Of a DNA stretch of 64,000 nt, positions 41,923 through 50,901 are shown piece after piece. The stretch is from Streptomyces sp. NBC_01551. Its GTDB lineage: Bacteria; Actinomycetota; Actinomycetes; Streptomycetales; Streptomycetaceae. Each line of letters begins with the position of its first letter. Within the stretch, counting starts at the first letter, position 1. The stretch lies in contig NZ_JAPEPX010000001.1 in the NCBI RefSeq assembly GCF_026339935.1, forward strand, positions 6,529,225-6,593,224, read 5' to 3'. A model generated the notes under the pieces. The model ran no database searches. It had not been told where the DNA came from and was given only the letters and a program-made list of their open reading frames with translations. The position numbers and the translations under genes are program-made.

Positions 41923-43236
41923 GGACGCCGGCAGCAGTCCTACGGCGGCCAGCGCGGCCAGCGTCAACAGCGCCGGGCCCGCCGCACCCGCGGCCCCGGC
42001 TCCCGCCCCCGTCCCGGCGCCGGCCCCCGCGCCCGCCGCCAGCGCGATCCCGAGGGTCGGCCCCACGTTCATCGCCGTCTGCTTGAGCCCGCTGACCACC
42101 CCCGCGTACCCGGCCGGGGCATCGCCCACCACGGTCCCGGTGGCGGTCACCATCACCGCGGCGAACCCGGCGCCGAGCACCGCGAACCCGGCCTCCGTCA
42201 GCGCCGGGGCGGCCAGGGCCGCGATCCCGCACGCCACCAGCCCCGTCCCCACCAGCGCGGTCCGCCGCGCGCCGAACCGGCGCAGCGCCACCCCCGCCAC
42301 GGGCGCCCCCGCGACCATCACGGCGGTCAGCGGCAGCACCCGCAGCCCGGTGCCGAGCGCATCGAGCCCCCGGACGTCCTGGAGCAGGAACGTGGCCGCG
42401 AACAGCGCCCCGAACATCCCGGCCGACACGGCCAGCAGCAGCGCCATCGACGCCGTCACCGCCGCCGACCGCGCCACGGCGGGCGGTACCAGGGGATGCG
42501 CGGCGCGCCGCTCCCGCCGTACGAGCAGTGCCGCGAGCAACGCCGCGCCCCCGAGCCCGAGAAGGGTCCGCGGCGCGGTCCAGCCGTACGCCGGTACGCC
42601 GGCCAGCGCGTGCACGAGCACCGCGAGGGCGGCGGCGAGCAGGGCCGCACCGCCGAGTTCCGGGCGCCCGGCCTCGGTGCGCGGCGGCGCGGGTATCCGT
42701 AGGGCCAGGGTCAGCGCGGCGATCACGAGGGCGACGGGCACGTTGACCACGAACACGGCGCGCCACCCCAGCCGCGCCACCAGCAGCCCCCCGAGCAGCG
42801 GCCCGGCCGCCGCGGCCACGCCGATCGCGCTGGTACGGATCGCGACGGGCCTGCCGAGCCGGTCGGGCGGATACGCGAGCCGCAGCAGGGCCAGCGTCGC
42901 CGGTTGCAGCAGCGCGCCGAAGACGCCCTGCGCGGCCCGCAGGGCGATCACCCAGCCGACGCCGGGCGCGAGAGCGATCCCCGCCGAGGCCGCGGCGAAG
43001 CCGAGTACGCCGATGAGCAGCAGCCGGGGATGCCCGTACCGGTCGCCGAGCCGCCCGGCGATGACCAGGAAGGCGGCGACCGTGAGCAGGTAGGCGGTGC
43101 TGGTCCACTGGACCTGCGCCACGCTGGCCCCGAGGTCGCGCCGCAGGCTGGGCTGCGCCACGACCAGCACGGTCCCGTCCAGGGCGACGATCATGGCTCC
43201 GGCGACGGAGGCGAGGAGCGCGAGCCGGGGCCTCAC
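41806..43236 (-). CDS. MFS drug exporter (DHA2/14-helix type)
   Basis: A 476-residue major-facilitator protein. It has the motif A-like loop GRLGDRYGHPRLL, the antiporter motif C region (TSAIGVAAAAGPLLGG), and an Ala/Gly-rich low-complexity stretch near residue 430, at the position of the last helices. Its GTG 43236 overlaps the TetR stop as GTGA, so repressor and exporter are one operon. The last 117 bases overlap the 3' end of the convergent LysR gene. Because LysR has normal length, the exporter's final 39 residues are probably an accidental extension, not a membrane segment. Confidence 0.88.
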   Translation of the reverse strand: MRPRLALLASVAGAMIVALDGTVLVVAQPSLRRDLGASVAQVQWTSTAYLLTVAAFLVIAGRLGDRYGHPRLLLIGVLGFAAASAGIALAPGVGWVIALRAAQGVFGALLQPATLALLRLAYPPDRLGRPVAIRTSAIGVAAAAGPLLGGLLVARLGWRAVFVVNVPVALVIAALTLALRIPAPPRTEAGRPELGGAALLAAALAVLVHALAGVPAYGWTAPRTLLGLGGAALLAALLVRRERRAAHPLVPPAVARSAAVTASMALLLAVSAGMFGALFAATFLLQDVRGLDALGTGLRVLPLTAVMVAGAPVAGVALRRFGARRTALVGTGLVACGIAALAAPALTEAGFAVLGAGFAAVMVTATGTVVGDAPAGYAGVVSGLKQTAMNVGPTLGIALAAGAGAGAGTGAGAGAAGAAGPALLTLAALAAVGLLPASLLPGGARGAAAGDLVGEDAGQRGEGAPAAHGPADRERR

Positions 43237-43853
43237 CGGGGGGCCGGGCCGAGGTGCGCGTCGAGGGCGGCGGTGACGAGCAGGTCGAGCTGGGCGGGCT
43301 CGTGGCGGCCCTGGACCAGGGGCAGACTTCCCCAGCCCCACAACTGGGCCACGCCGTGCAGGTTAGCCCACAGCGCGGCGGCGGTCACGGCCGCGGGCGG
43401 CGCCTGGCCGTCCTCCGTCCGGCAGCGGGCGACGAGGCCGGCGAACAGCTCGAACAGCGGGAGCGTGGACTCGCGCAGCCGCGGTTGGTCCGGGGCGGGG
43501 GCGCCGCCTTGCCGTTCGCTGTCGAGCAGGTCGTGGCGGAACATCAGCTCGAACATCCCGCGGTGCTCCAGCGCGTAGCCGACGTACGCCCGTCCCAGGG
43601 CCTCGATCCGCTCGCGCGGGGTGGCCGCCCCGGCGGCGGAGGAGGTGAACCGGGCGGCGAGGTCCGCGAAGCCGCGCCGGGCGATGGCCGACAGCAGGGC
43701 GTGGTGGGTGGGGAAGTACCGGCGGGGCGCGCCGTGCGAGACCCCGGCCCGGCGGGCGATCTCGCGCAGCCCGAGGGAGCCGGTGCCTTCCGTCATGACG
43801 AGGTCCACGCCGACGTCGATCAGCCGCTCGCGAAGGGAGTTCTCCTGTTCCAT
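43233..43853 (-). CDS. TetR-family repressor of the MFS exporter
   Basis: A 206-residue regulator with an N-terminal helix-turn-helix (LGLREIARRAGVSHGAPRRYF) and a C-terminal ligand domain of the TetR_C_13/WHG type. An in-frame GTG at 43859 lies inside the proximal operator next to the -10, so ATG 43853 is the likely start of a leaderless mRNA. It is translationally coupled to the exporter and should repress the operon until a drug-like ligand binds. Confidence 0.92.
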   Translation of the reverse strand: MEQENSLRERLIDVGVDLVMTEGTGSLGLREIARRAGVSHGAPRRYFPTHHALLSAIARRGFADLAARFTSSAAGAATPRERIEALGRAYVGYALEHRGMFELMFRHDLLDSERQGGAPAPDQPRLRESTLPLFELFAGLVARCRTEDGQAPPAAVTAAALWANLHGVAQLWGWGSLPLVQGRHEPAQLDLLVTAALDAHLGPAPR

Positions 43854-43854
43854 G

Positions 43855-43890
43855 GACACTGTCTACCAAGTCTGAGTAGACAGTGTCTAC
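43855..43890 (-). promoter_or_regulatory. Double TetR operator overlapping a leaderless promoter
   Basis: GTAGACA-G-TGTCTAC at 43876-43890 is a perfect 15-base palindrome. A near copy at 43855-43866 makes a larger perfect dyad (12-base arms GACACTGTCTAC and GTAGACAGTGTC around nine bases). On the minus strand TAGACA at 43889-43884 and TAGACA at 43865-43860, 18 bases apart, serve as -35 and -10. The start of transcription falls at the ATG of the TetR gene. Confidence 0.8.
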
Positions 43891-43908
43891 CCAGCATCTG
43901 CCCGGCAT

Positions 43909-44928
43909 CTATCCCGCGTGCTCGTCGAGCGCCTCGTGAGTGAGGTGGAGCCCCGCGCGCAGGACCGCGCCGTGGCGGGTGGGGTGGGCGGCCCGGTGCT
44001 CGGCGTCCAGCGCGCGGGCTCGGCGCAGCGAGGCGGAACAGTCCGCTCCGCGCAGCGCCTCGTCGAGGGCGCGGGACGTGGCCCGCACGAGGGGGACCAG
44101 GTCGCGCACGGCCGCGTCCGGCACGGTCGCGCCGCGGGCCCGGTCGGTCAGTTCGCCGGTGAAGAACTGCAGGGTGAGCGCGGTGCGCGCCGCCAGGGCC
44201 AGCCGGGGCCGCAGGCCCGCCAGGCGCGCGGCGTCGGCCCGCCTCAGTGGTACGAAGCGCAGGCGCGCGAGGCTCCCGTCAAGAGAGGCGGCGAGCGCGT
44301 GCGGGCGCTGCCAGAACGCGACGGTGCCCGGCTCGGCCGGGGCCGGCTGCCCGAGGGCGGCCCGGGCGGCGATGCCGTCGAGGAGGGCGCTCAGATCGGT
44401 CCGGTAGCCGTCCAGGCCGCCCCGCGCCGCGCGGAAGGGGTCCGGCGGCCACAGCAGCGGCCCGAGCAGTGCCACGACGGCGATGCCGACCGCGCTCTCC
44501 TCCAGCCTGGCCAGCGGGTATCCCGGGGTCGGGGTGGCGTAGATCATCAGTGCGGAGATCAGGACCTGCTGGTTGGGGGCGCCGCTGCCGCCCGGCAGGC
44601 AGCCGCCGAGCAGGTACATGCCCGCGCAGCCGCAGGCGAGCAGGAGCAGGAACGAGGCGGTGGAGATCGGCAGCCAGTGCAGGACGGCCACGCCGACGAG
44701 CACGCCCGCCATGACGCCCGCCATCCGCTCCAGGGCCAGCCGGGGCGCGGCGAAGACGTCCTCGCGCAGGATCAGGACGGCCGGCAGGGCGGCCGGCACC
44801 GGGGCCGAGCTGGTGCCGAGCCAGACGCACAGGCCCCAGGGGACGGCGGCGCACACCACCAGACGGGCGGCCGGCCCCAGCCGCGCCGCGAACCGGCGCC
44901 CTCCCGCAGAAACCGATTCCGGTGGCAT
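43909..44928 (-). CDS. FUSC / aromatic-acid exporter-like membrane protein
   Basis: A 339-residue protein. The first half has about five hydrophobic helices (VPWGLCVWLGTSSAPVPAAL and similar), and the second half is a long helical cytoplasmic domain, as in the FUSC/ArAE group that exports aromatic acids or fusaric acid. ATG 44928 is the first start with the membrane segment intact; no strong ribosome site is seen. It is downstream of the M20 peptidase on the same strand, with 23 bases between. Confidence 0.82.
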   Translation of the reverse strand: MPPESVSAGGRRFAARLGPAARLVVCAAVPWGLCVWLGTSSAPVPAALPAVLILREDVFAAPRLALERMAGVMAGVLVGVAVLHWLPISTASFLLLLACGCAGMYLLGGCLPGGSGAPNQQVLISALMIYATPTPGYPLARLEESAVGIAVVALLGPLLWPPDPFRAARGGLDGYRTDLSALLDGIAARAALGQPAPAEPGTVAFWQRPHALAASLDGSLARLRFVPLRRADAARLAGLRPRLALAARTALTLQFFTGELTDRARGATVPDAAVRDLVPLVRATSRALDEALRGADCSASLRRARALDAEHRAAHPTRHGAVLRAGLHLTHEALDEHAG

Positions 44929-44951
44929 GCAGGACAGCGTAGGAGGCCGGA

Positions 44952-46052
44952 CTACGCGTTCCGGATCGCCTCCACGAGTCCCGCGACAAGGAGCGCCCGT
45001 TCGGCCATGGCATCGATCACCAGGTACTCGTGGTCGGCGTGGGCGCCGCCCCCGACCGCCCCGAGGCCGTCGAGCGTCGCCACCCCGAGAGCGGCCGTGA
45101 AGTTGCCGTCGCTGCCGCCGCCGACCGCCTTGCCCTCGATGCCGGGCAGCAGCCGCCGCGCCACCGCGAAGAGCTCGGCCGAGGCCGATTCGGGCATCGG
45201 GGGCCGGCCGACGGCGCCCTGGACCGAGATCTCCGCCTCGTCGAGGTGCGGGGTCAGCGCCGCGAACGCGGATTCGACGCGTTCCTTCTCGTCGGCCGAC
45301 TCGACGCGGACGTCCACGATGACCGTGGCCTCGGCGGGCACCACGTTGTCCAGGGTTCCCGCCGACGCGACGGTCGGGGTGACCGTCGTGCCGATCTCCG
45401 GCCGGCCCAGCGCCGCGATGTCCAGCACCTGGTGCGCCGCCTCGATCAGGGCGTTGACCCCGGCCGCGGGCTCCAGCCCCGCGTGCGAGGCCCGGCCCGC
45501 GATGGAGACCTGGAACGTGCCGCAGCCCTTGCGGCCGGTCTTCAGGGCCCCGCCGTCGGCGGCGCCCTCCAGCACCAGCGCGGCGCCGCACGCGAGGGCG
45601 CGCTCCTCGATGAGGGCCCGGGAGGAGTGGGAGCCGACCTCTTCGTCCGCGGTCACCAGGATCTCGACGCCCGAACGGTCGTCGAGGGAGGCCACCCCGT
45701 GCACGGCCTGCACCAGGCCGCCCAGCATGTCGAAGACGCCGGGGCCGGTCGCGTGCCCGTCCTCGACCCGGAACGGGCGGCGCTCCAGGGTGCCGAGGGG
45801 GAAGACCGTGTCGTGGTGACCGAGGATCAGCACCTTGGGCTCGCCGCCGGCCGACCAGTGGACGTGCGGGCCGGCTTCGCTCTCCACGAGGGCGGCGTGC
45901 CCGCCGAGGCGGCTCTCGATGACACCCGCGACCACTTTGGCCGATGCCGCCAAGGCGTCGATGTCGCGCGAGGGAGACTCGGTTTCCACGAGTGTCCGGA
46001 GGTCCTCGATCATCGCGTCAACGTTCACATCGACGGTCTTGTGCATCGTCAT
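44952..46052 (-). CDS. M20-family metallopeptidase (carboxypeptidase G2-like)
   Basis: A 366-residue di-zinc amidohydrolase. Metal ligands sit in GHHDTVFP, the paired catalytic Glu in TADEEVGS, and the late His in GAHADHEY. The dimerisation domain has GRASHAGLEPAAGVNAL. Related enzymes remove C-terminal glutamate from folates or cut N-acyl amino acids. ATG 46052 and ATG 46046 are both possible. There is no signal peptide, so it acts in the cytoplasm. The FUSC protein downstream may export a product, by inference. Confidence 0.92.
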   Translation of the reverse strand: MTMHKTVDVNVDAMIEDLRTLVETESPSRDIDALAASAKVVAGVIESRLGGHAALVESEAGPHVHWSAGGEPKVLILGHHDTVFPLGTLERRPFRVEDGHATGPGVFDMLGGLVQAVHGVASLDDRSGVEILVTADEEVGSHSSRALIEERALACGAALVLEGAADGGALKTGRKGCGTFQVSIAGRASHAGLEPAAGVNALIEAAHQVLDIAALGRPEIGTTVTPTVASAGTLDNVVPAEATVIVDVRVESADEKERVESAFAALTPHLDEAEISVQGAVGRPPMPESASAELFAVARRLLPGIEGKAVGGGSDGNFTAALGVATLDGLGAVGGGAHADHEYLVIDAMAERALLVAGLVEAIRNA

Positions 46053-46200
46053 GCGGCCAGGGTATCCGGCGGGCGGTGACGGCGGGCGACGCCCCGATCC
46101 GGCCGGATTCGCGCGGCGGAGCCATGATGGAGGGACCGGGGACGGCCACTCCTCGGCGGATCCTTGGCGGATCCTCGGCGGAGAAGGAGGCGCACCTGCC

Positions 46201-46443
46201 ATGACGGAGCACGAGCGCGGGCCGTCGGCGCAAAACCTGGAGGAAGGCCGGCTGCTCAAGGAGCTGGAGGCGATCCACCGCACGCGCCACGAGACCCTGC
46301 TGCACGGGTCCAACGACGCCCTCGTCACGCACACGGAGCGGATGAACGAGCTGGAGCGCGAGTACGTACGCCGTCACCCCCAACGCGCCCAGACGCCCGG
46401 CCGCACCCGCGAGGGCGCCCGCGCCCGCACCGGCGGCGAGTGA
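46201..46443 (+). CDS. DUF6158 small protein
   Basis: An 80-residue protein with the conserved streptomycete core LLKELEAIHRTRHETLLHGS followed by RMNELEREYVRRHP. It is charged and helical and has no membrane segment. The family's role is unknown. AAGGAGG lies ten bases before the ATG. Confidence 0.8.
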   Translation: MTEHERGPSAQNLEEGRLLKELEAIHRTRHETLLHGSNDALVTHTERMNELEREYVRRHPQRAQTPGRTREGARARTGGE

Positions 46444-46472
46444 TCTGATCACCGCCGCGGGGGCGGCTGGGG

Positions 46473-46646
46473 CTACTTCTGCGCGTGCTGGCCCAGATAG
46501 AAGAGCAGCCAGACGAATCCGGCGAACACGTGGGTCCCGAAGATGTAGAAGAACGCGCGCAGGGCCACGCCGTTCTCCTTCCACTTCTCGTGCCTGGCCG
46601 CCGCCTCCGCGGCCGCCCCGCCCGTCTCCTCAGCCACGCCCGCCAT
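46473..46646 (-). CDS. DUF6126 small membrane protein (57 residues)
   Basis: A short protein: an Ala/Glu-rich charged start, then AFFYIFGTHVFAGFVWLLFY, a single membrane helix, and the ending LGQHAQK typical of the DUF6126 family. GGAGGGG precedes ATG 46646. It converges with the DUF6158 gene; the two stops are 29 bases apart. Function unknown. Confidence 0.78.
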   Translation of the reverse strand: MAGVAEETGGAAAEAAARHEKWKENGVALRAFFYIFGTHVFAGFVWLLFYLGQHAQK

Positions 46647-46766
46647 CCCCTCCGGCCCCGCCGTCCGGGGGCCGGGTCCGCCCCGCAGTCTAACGACCGC
46701 CCCCCGCCCGGCGGCCCGACAGACCGTCCCCGCGCGCCAACGGGACCTCGCGCGCGCCGCCGCCCG

Positions 46767-48395
46767 TCACGAGTCCACCGTCGCCCACAGGTCGCAGTGG
46801 TGCTCGGCCCGTACGTCGACCGGCGTGACCCCGCCGGCTCCGGGCGCCAGCGACAGCACGGCCGGCGAGGCGGTCCGCAGCCGCGGCCAGTCGGGACCGC
46901 CGGGCGCGTTCGGCGAGCCCGTCCGGGCGAACCGCGTCCAGTAGCCGGTCATCAGGCCGGACAGCTCGCGCTGCGGCCCGCTCAGCGCCGCCCCCGTCCT
47001 GAACAGGTACGGCAGTTCGAGGCCGTGCGCCGCCCCGTACGGGAAGCCCGGCACCGTCGGCAGCCCGATGAAGTCCGGAGCGTCGGGGTCGCTGAACCGG
47101 TAGCCGTACGTCGGCACGTGCCGCGCCAGCGCACCGCTGTCCCGCAGCGCCGGACAGGTGAAGGAGGCGTCGGAGGTCACCGCCGCCCAGGCCAGCGCGG
47201 GCGTCGGGTACCGCGCCGCCGGATACGCGGCCTCGACGGCCGCGGCCGAGGCCCCGAAGGACCGCGTCAGCCGGGCCCGGTAGGCGGCTTCGTCCGGGAT
47301 CGGGAACGCCGCCAGCGTCGGCCCGATGAAGATCCGCATCTCGTCCCGGTTGGACCCCTGGATCACCGGCACCCGGTGGAAGCGCCCGGTCTCCAGGGCG
47401 CGGCGCGGCTCCCGGGGCAGCATCCGGTTGCCGTAGGAGACCAGGGAGAACTGCCGCATCAGCGCCGGGGTCGCCAGCGTGGCGGCGTCCAGCCCGCGCA
47501 GACAGGCCAGTACCTCGGGTCCGGTGGGCCGGTCGCAGCCGAGCGCGGCGGCCGCCGCCACCCCCTGGTCCAGCGTGCGCCGCTCGGGAACGAACGGCTT
47601 GTACGCGTCCAGCGCGGGCAGTACGGCGCCCGCCGGCATGCCCGTCGAGCAGGACCCGCTCTGCACGATCGCCCGGTGGAACAGGCCGGCGGAGGCGGGC
47701 GAGGTCAGGTGGGCGCAGACGCTGAGGCCGCCCGCCGATTCGCCGAACACCGTGACGCTGTCCGGGTCGCCGCCGAACCGGGCGGCGTTCGCCCGCACCC
47801 AGCGCAGCGCCGCCTGCTGGTCGGCGATGCTGAGGTTCGGGGCCCCGCCGAGCGCCGGGTGCCCGAACAGGCCGAAGACGCCCAGCCGGTAGTTGACGGT
47901 GACGACCACGGTGTTCCCGCGCACGGCGAGCCCGTCGGGCAGGTACGCGTCGCCGGATCCGTTGAGGAACCCGCCGCCGTGGAACCAGACCATGACGGGC
48001 CGGGGCCGCGGATGGGGCCGCAGGCTGCCGTCCGCGCCCGACGGCGTGGTGACGTTGAGGTAGAGGCAGTCCTCCGACCCGGTCGGCCCGCCCGGCTCCA
48101 GCACCGGAAGCTGCACGCAGTGCGGACCGGGCGCCCCCGCGTCGCGGACGCCGCTCCAGCGCGGGGCGGGCTCCGGAGTGCTCCAGCGCAGGGCGCCGGT
48201 CGGCGGCGCGGCGTAGGGGATGCCCTCGAAGGTGCGGTACGCCCCGTGCGCGCGGCCGCGCACCGCCCCGTGGTCGGTCTCGACGACGGGCCGGTCCGGC
48301 TCGGGCGCGGCGGCGGTGTGCCCGGCCCCGCAGGCGAGCAACACGAGCACGCCCAGCGCGGCGCTGAGGGAACGGACGAGACCTGCGTTCGCCAC
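46767..48395 (-). CDS. Exported lipoprotein carboxylesterase (type B family)
   Basis: A 542-residue esterase. The signal sequence ends with the lipobox LLAC (Cys22), so it is probably a surface lipoprotein. The alpha/beta-hydrolase domain has the oxyanion HGGGF, nucleophile Ser220 in FGESAGG, Glu in GSNRDEM and His in GAAHGLE, with the EDCLYLN signature. It would hydrolyse esters of small or hydrophobic molecules outside the membrane. I set GTG 48395 as start because GGAAAGGG lies eight bases before it; a GTG six codons upstream lies within that ribosome site. Confidence 0.9.
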   Translation of the reverse strand: MANAGLVRSLSAALGVLVLLACGAGHTAAAPEPDRPVVETDHGAVRGRAHGAYRTFEGIPYAAPPTGALRWSTPEPAPRWSGVRDAGAPGPHCVQLPVLEPGGPTGSEDCLYLNVTTPSGADGSLRPHPRPRPVMVWFHGGGFLNGSGDAYLPDGLAVRGNTVVVTVNYRLGVFGLFGHPALGGAPNLSIADQQAALRWVRANAARFGGDPDSVTVFGESAGGLSVCAHLTSPASAGLFHRAIVQSGSCSTGMPAGAVLPALDAYKPFVPERRTLDQGVAAAAALGCDRPTGPEVLACLRGLDAATLATPALMRQFSLVSYGNRMLPREPRRALETGRFHRVPVIQGSNRDEMRIFIGPTLAAFPIPDEAAYRARLTRSFGASAAAVEAAYPAARYPTPALAWAAVTSDASFTCPALRDSGALARHVPTYGYRFSDPDAPDFIGLPTVPGFPYGAAHGLELPYLFRTGAALSGPQRELSGLMTGYWTRFARTGSPNAPGGPDWPRLRTASPAVLSLAPGAGGVTPVDVRAEHHCDLWATVDS

Positions 48396-48641
48396 GGCTG
48401 ACGCCCTTTCCACCGGACCGCGCGGCGGCGCGGTCCTGTTTCCCGGTCTCCGCGACCCTAAGGCTTGTCCGACGGCCCGTCAGGAAGGCGGCGCGGCATT
48501 CCCCCGGGAGAGCGCACGATCGGCCCTGGCCGTGGCGGGCCGGTGCCGTGCGGGGAGGGTGTGCGTGGTGTCCGTAGAAGCCGGACGATCAAGGGAAAGG
48601 GGAGTACCCACTCCTTTCCACTCTCAAGTTATAACGCACAG

Positions 48642-48662
48642 GGGGTCTTGCGGCAAGGCCCC
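48642..48662 (+). promoter_or_regulatory. Rifamycin-associated element (RAE) upstream of helR
   Basis: The inverted repeat GGGTCTTGC-G-GCAAGGCCC, with an extra G and C at the ends, is the 19-base rifamycin-associated element (published consensus near GGGGCTTGCGGCAAG...) with one mismatch between arms. It lies 60 bases before the helR start. TATAAC at 48630-48635, just upstream, is a plausible -10, putting the element at the start of the transcript. The 326-base gap from the esterase holds no other feature I recognise. Confidence 0.85.
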
Positions 48663-48721
48663 GGTGATACCGCAGAATCCCTCCTCGAGGCCACAACCTG
48701 CGGAAATCGGAGATTCACCAA

Positions 48722-50881
48722 GTGCGTTTGACTGCCAGTGCGTTTGACCTTCCCGACCGTCTCGCCCCCAAGGCCGACCCGGCGCTGATCGCCGGCGACG
48801 AGCGGCACTTCTCGGCCGTGTCGGAGAGTCTCGAACAGTCGATCGCCGAGCTGTCCGACCGCCTCGACGACCTGCGCAGGGCGCCCGGCGGCCTGGGACG
48901 GGAGGCGATGGAGCGGGACGCGGAGATCCACCGCCTGACCTCCCGGCTGCGCGCCCTGCGGCGCTTCGGGCTGGACCTGTGCCTCGGACGCATCGTCAGC
49001 GCGGACGACCCCGAGCCCGTGTACATCGGACGGCTCGGCCTCACCGACGGCGAGGGGCGCCGGCTGCTGATCGACTGGCGTTCCCCCGCGGCCGAGCCGT
49101 TCTTCGCCGCGACCCACGCCAACCCGATGGGTCTGGAGAGCCGCCGCCGCTACCGCTGGACCCGCGGCCGGATCGGCGACTACTGGGACGAGGTGTTCCA
49201 TGCCGACGGGTTCGAGGGACACGCCGCGCTCGACGACCAGTCCGCGTTCATCGCCAGCCTCGGCGGCAACCGGTCGGCCCGGATGCGCGACGTGCTCGGG
49301 ACCATCCAGGCCGACCAGGACGCCATCGTCCGCGCGGGTTCCCGCGGCGCCCTCGTCGTCGACGGCGGCCCGGGTACGGGCAAGACCGTCGTCGCCCTGC
49401 ACCGCACCGCCCACCTCCTCTACTCCGACCCGCGCCTCGGTCACCGGCGCGGCGGTGTGCTGTTCGTCGGCCCGCACCAGCCCTACCTCGCCTACGTCGC
49501 CGACGTCCTGCCCAGCCTCGGCGAGGAGGGCGTGCAGACCTGCACGGTGCGGGACCTCGTCGCCGAGGGAGCCGCGGCGCCGAACGAGAGCGACCCCGAG
49601 GTGGCCCGTCTGAAGTCGTCCGCGGACATGGTCAAGGCGATCGAGAAGGCCGTGCGCATCTACGAGGAGCCGCCCACCAAGGGCATGACGGTCACCACCC
49701 CCTGGTCCGACGTCCGGCTGACCGCCGACGACTGGGCCGAGGCGTTCGACGCGGCGTCGGGCACTCCGCACAACGAGGCGCGCGAGCAGATCTGGGAGGA
49801 ACTGGTCTCGATCCTGCTGGACAAGCACGACGACGACATCTCGCCCGCCCAGTTCCGCAAGGCGCTGCTGCACGACGAGGAGCTGGTCGGCGCCCTCAAC
49901 GGCGCGTGGCCGCTGCTCGAAGCGGCCGACCTCGTCGGAGACCTCTGGTCGGTACCCGCCTACCTGCGGCTGTGCGCCCCCTGGCTCGGCCGCGACGAGG
50001 TCGCGAGGCTGCGGCGCGAGGACGCCCACGCCTGGACCGTGTCCGACCTGCCGCTCCTGGACGCGGCACGCCGGCGCCTCGGCGACCCGGAGGCGGCGCG
50101 ACGAGAGCGCCGGCGCAAGGCCGCCGTCGCCGCCGAACGCGAGCGCATGGCCGGCGTCATCGACGACATCCTCGCGGCCGCCGACTTCAACTCGGCCGGC
50201 GACGACAGCGAAGGCGCGGTGCGGATGCTGCGCGGGAAGGACCTCCAGGACAGCCTGATCGACGAGGGCGCCCTGCCGGGCGTCGACCCGGACCTGCTCG
50301 CCGGGCCGTTCGCGCACATCGTCGTCGACGAGGCGCAGGAACTGACCGACGCGGAGTGGCAGATGCTGCTGCTGCGCTGCCCGTCCCGCAGCTTCACCAT
50401 CGTCGGGGACCGCGCCCAGTCCCGGCAGGGGTTCACGGAGTCCTGGCGGGAGCGGCTGGAGCGGGTCGGGCTCGACCGGATCAACGTGGCCTCCCTGAGC
50501 ATCAACTACCGCACGCCCGAAGAGGTCATGACGCAGGCCGAGCCGGTGATCAGGGCGGTGCTCCCCGACGCCAACGTGCCGACCTCCATCCGCAGCGGCG
50601 GCGTCCCCGTCGTCCACGGCTCGGTCCGGGACCTGGACACGATCCTCGACACCTGGCTCGCCGAGCACGCCGAGGGGATCGCCTGCGTCATCGGCGACCC
50701 GTCGTTCCGGGAGACGTCCCGGGTCCGTTCGCTGACGCCGTCACTGTCGAAGGGGCTGGAGTTCGACCTGGTCGTCCTCGTCGACCCCGAGGCGTTCGGC
50801 GAGGGCGTCGAGGGGGCGGTCGACCGCTACGTCGCGATGACCCGGGCGACCCGGCAGCTCGTCGTCCTCACGAGCTCCTGA
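48722..50881 (+). CDS. helR: HelR-like UvrD/HelD-family ATPase protecting RNA polymerase from rifamycins
   Basis: A 719-residue superfamily-1 motor protein. A coiled N-terminal arm (residues about 25-85) would enter the RNA polymerase secondary channel. Walker A is GGPGTGKT (215-222), Walker B is IVVDEAQELTDAEW, motif III is FTIVGDRAQ, motif V-like is SLSKGLEFDLVVLVDPE and motif VI is YVAMTRATRQLVVL. It lacks the UvrD DNA-unwinding insertions, as in HelD. The RAE upstream and this architecture match HelR, which dislodges rifamycins from RNA polymerase. GTG 48722 has GGAG nine bases upstream. Direct repeat GTGCGTTTGAC occurs twice at the start. Confidence 0.9.
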   Translation: MRLTASAFDLPDRLAPKADPALIAGDERHFSAVSESLEQSIAELSDRLDDLRRAPGGLGREAMERDAEIHRLTSRLRALRRFGLDLCLGRIVSADDPEPVYIGRLGLTDGEGRRLLIDWRSPAAEPFFAATHANPMGLESRRRYRWTRGRIGDYWDEVFHADGFEGHAALDDQSAFIASLGGNRSARMRDVLGTIQADQDAIVRAGSRGALVVDGGPGTGKTVVALHRTAHLLYSDPRLGHRRGGVLFVGPHQPYLAYVADVLPSLGEEGVQTCTVRDLVAEGAAAPNESDPEVARLKSSADMVKAIEKAVRIYEEPPTKGMTVTTPWSDVRLTADDWAEAFDAASGTPHNEAREQIWEELVSILLDKHDDDISPAQFRKALLHDEELVGALNGAWPLLEAADLVGDLWSVPAYLRLCAPWLGRDEVARLRREDAHAWTVSDLPLLDAARRRLGDPEAARRERRRKAAVAAERERMAGVIDDILAAADFNSAGDDSEGAVRMLRGKDLQDSLIDEGALPGVDPDLLAGPFAHIVVDEAQELTDAEWQMLLLRCPSRSFTIVGDRAQSRQGFTESWRERLERVGLDRINVASLSINYRTPEEVMTQAEPVIRAVLPDANVPTSIRSGGVPVVHGSVRDLDTILDTWLAEHAEGIACVIGDPSFRETSRVRSLTPSLSKGLEFDLVVLVDPEAFGEGVEGAVDRYVAMTRATRQLVVLTSS

Positions 50882-50901
50882 CGGCGGCCCCGGTGCACGA
50901 C

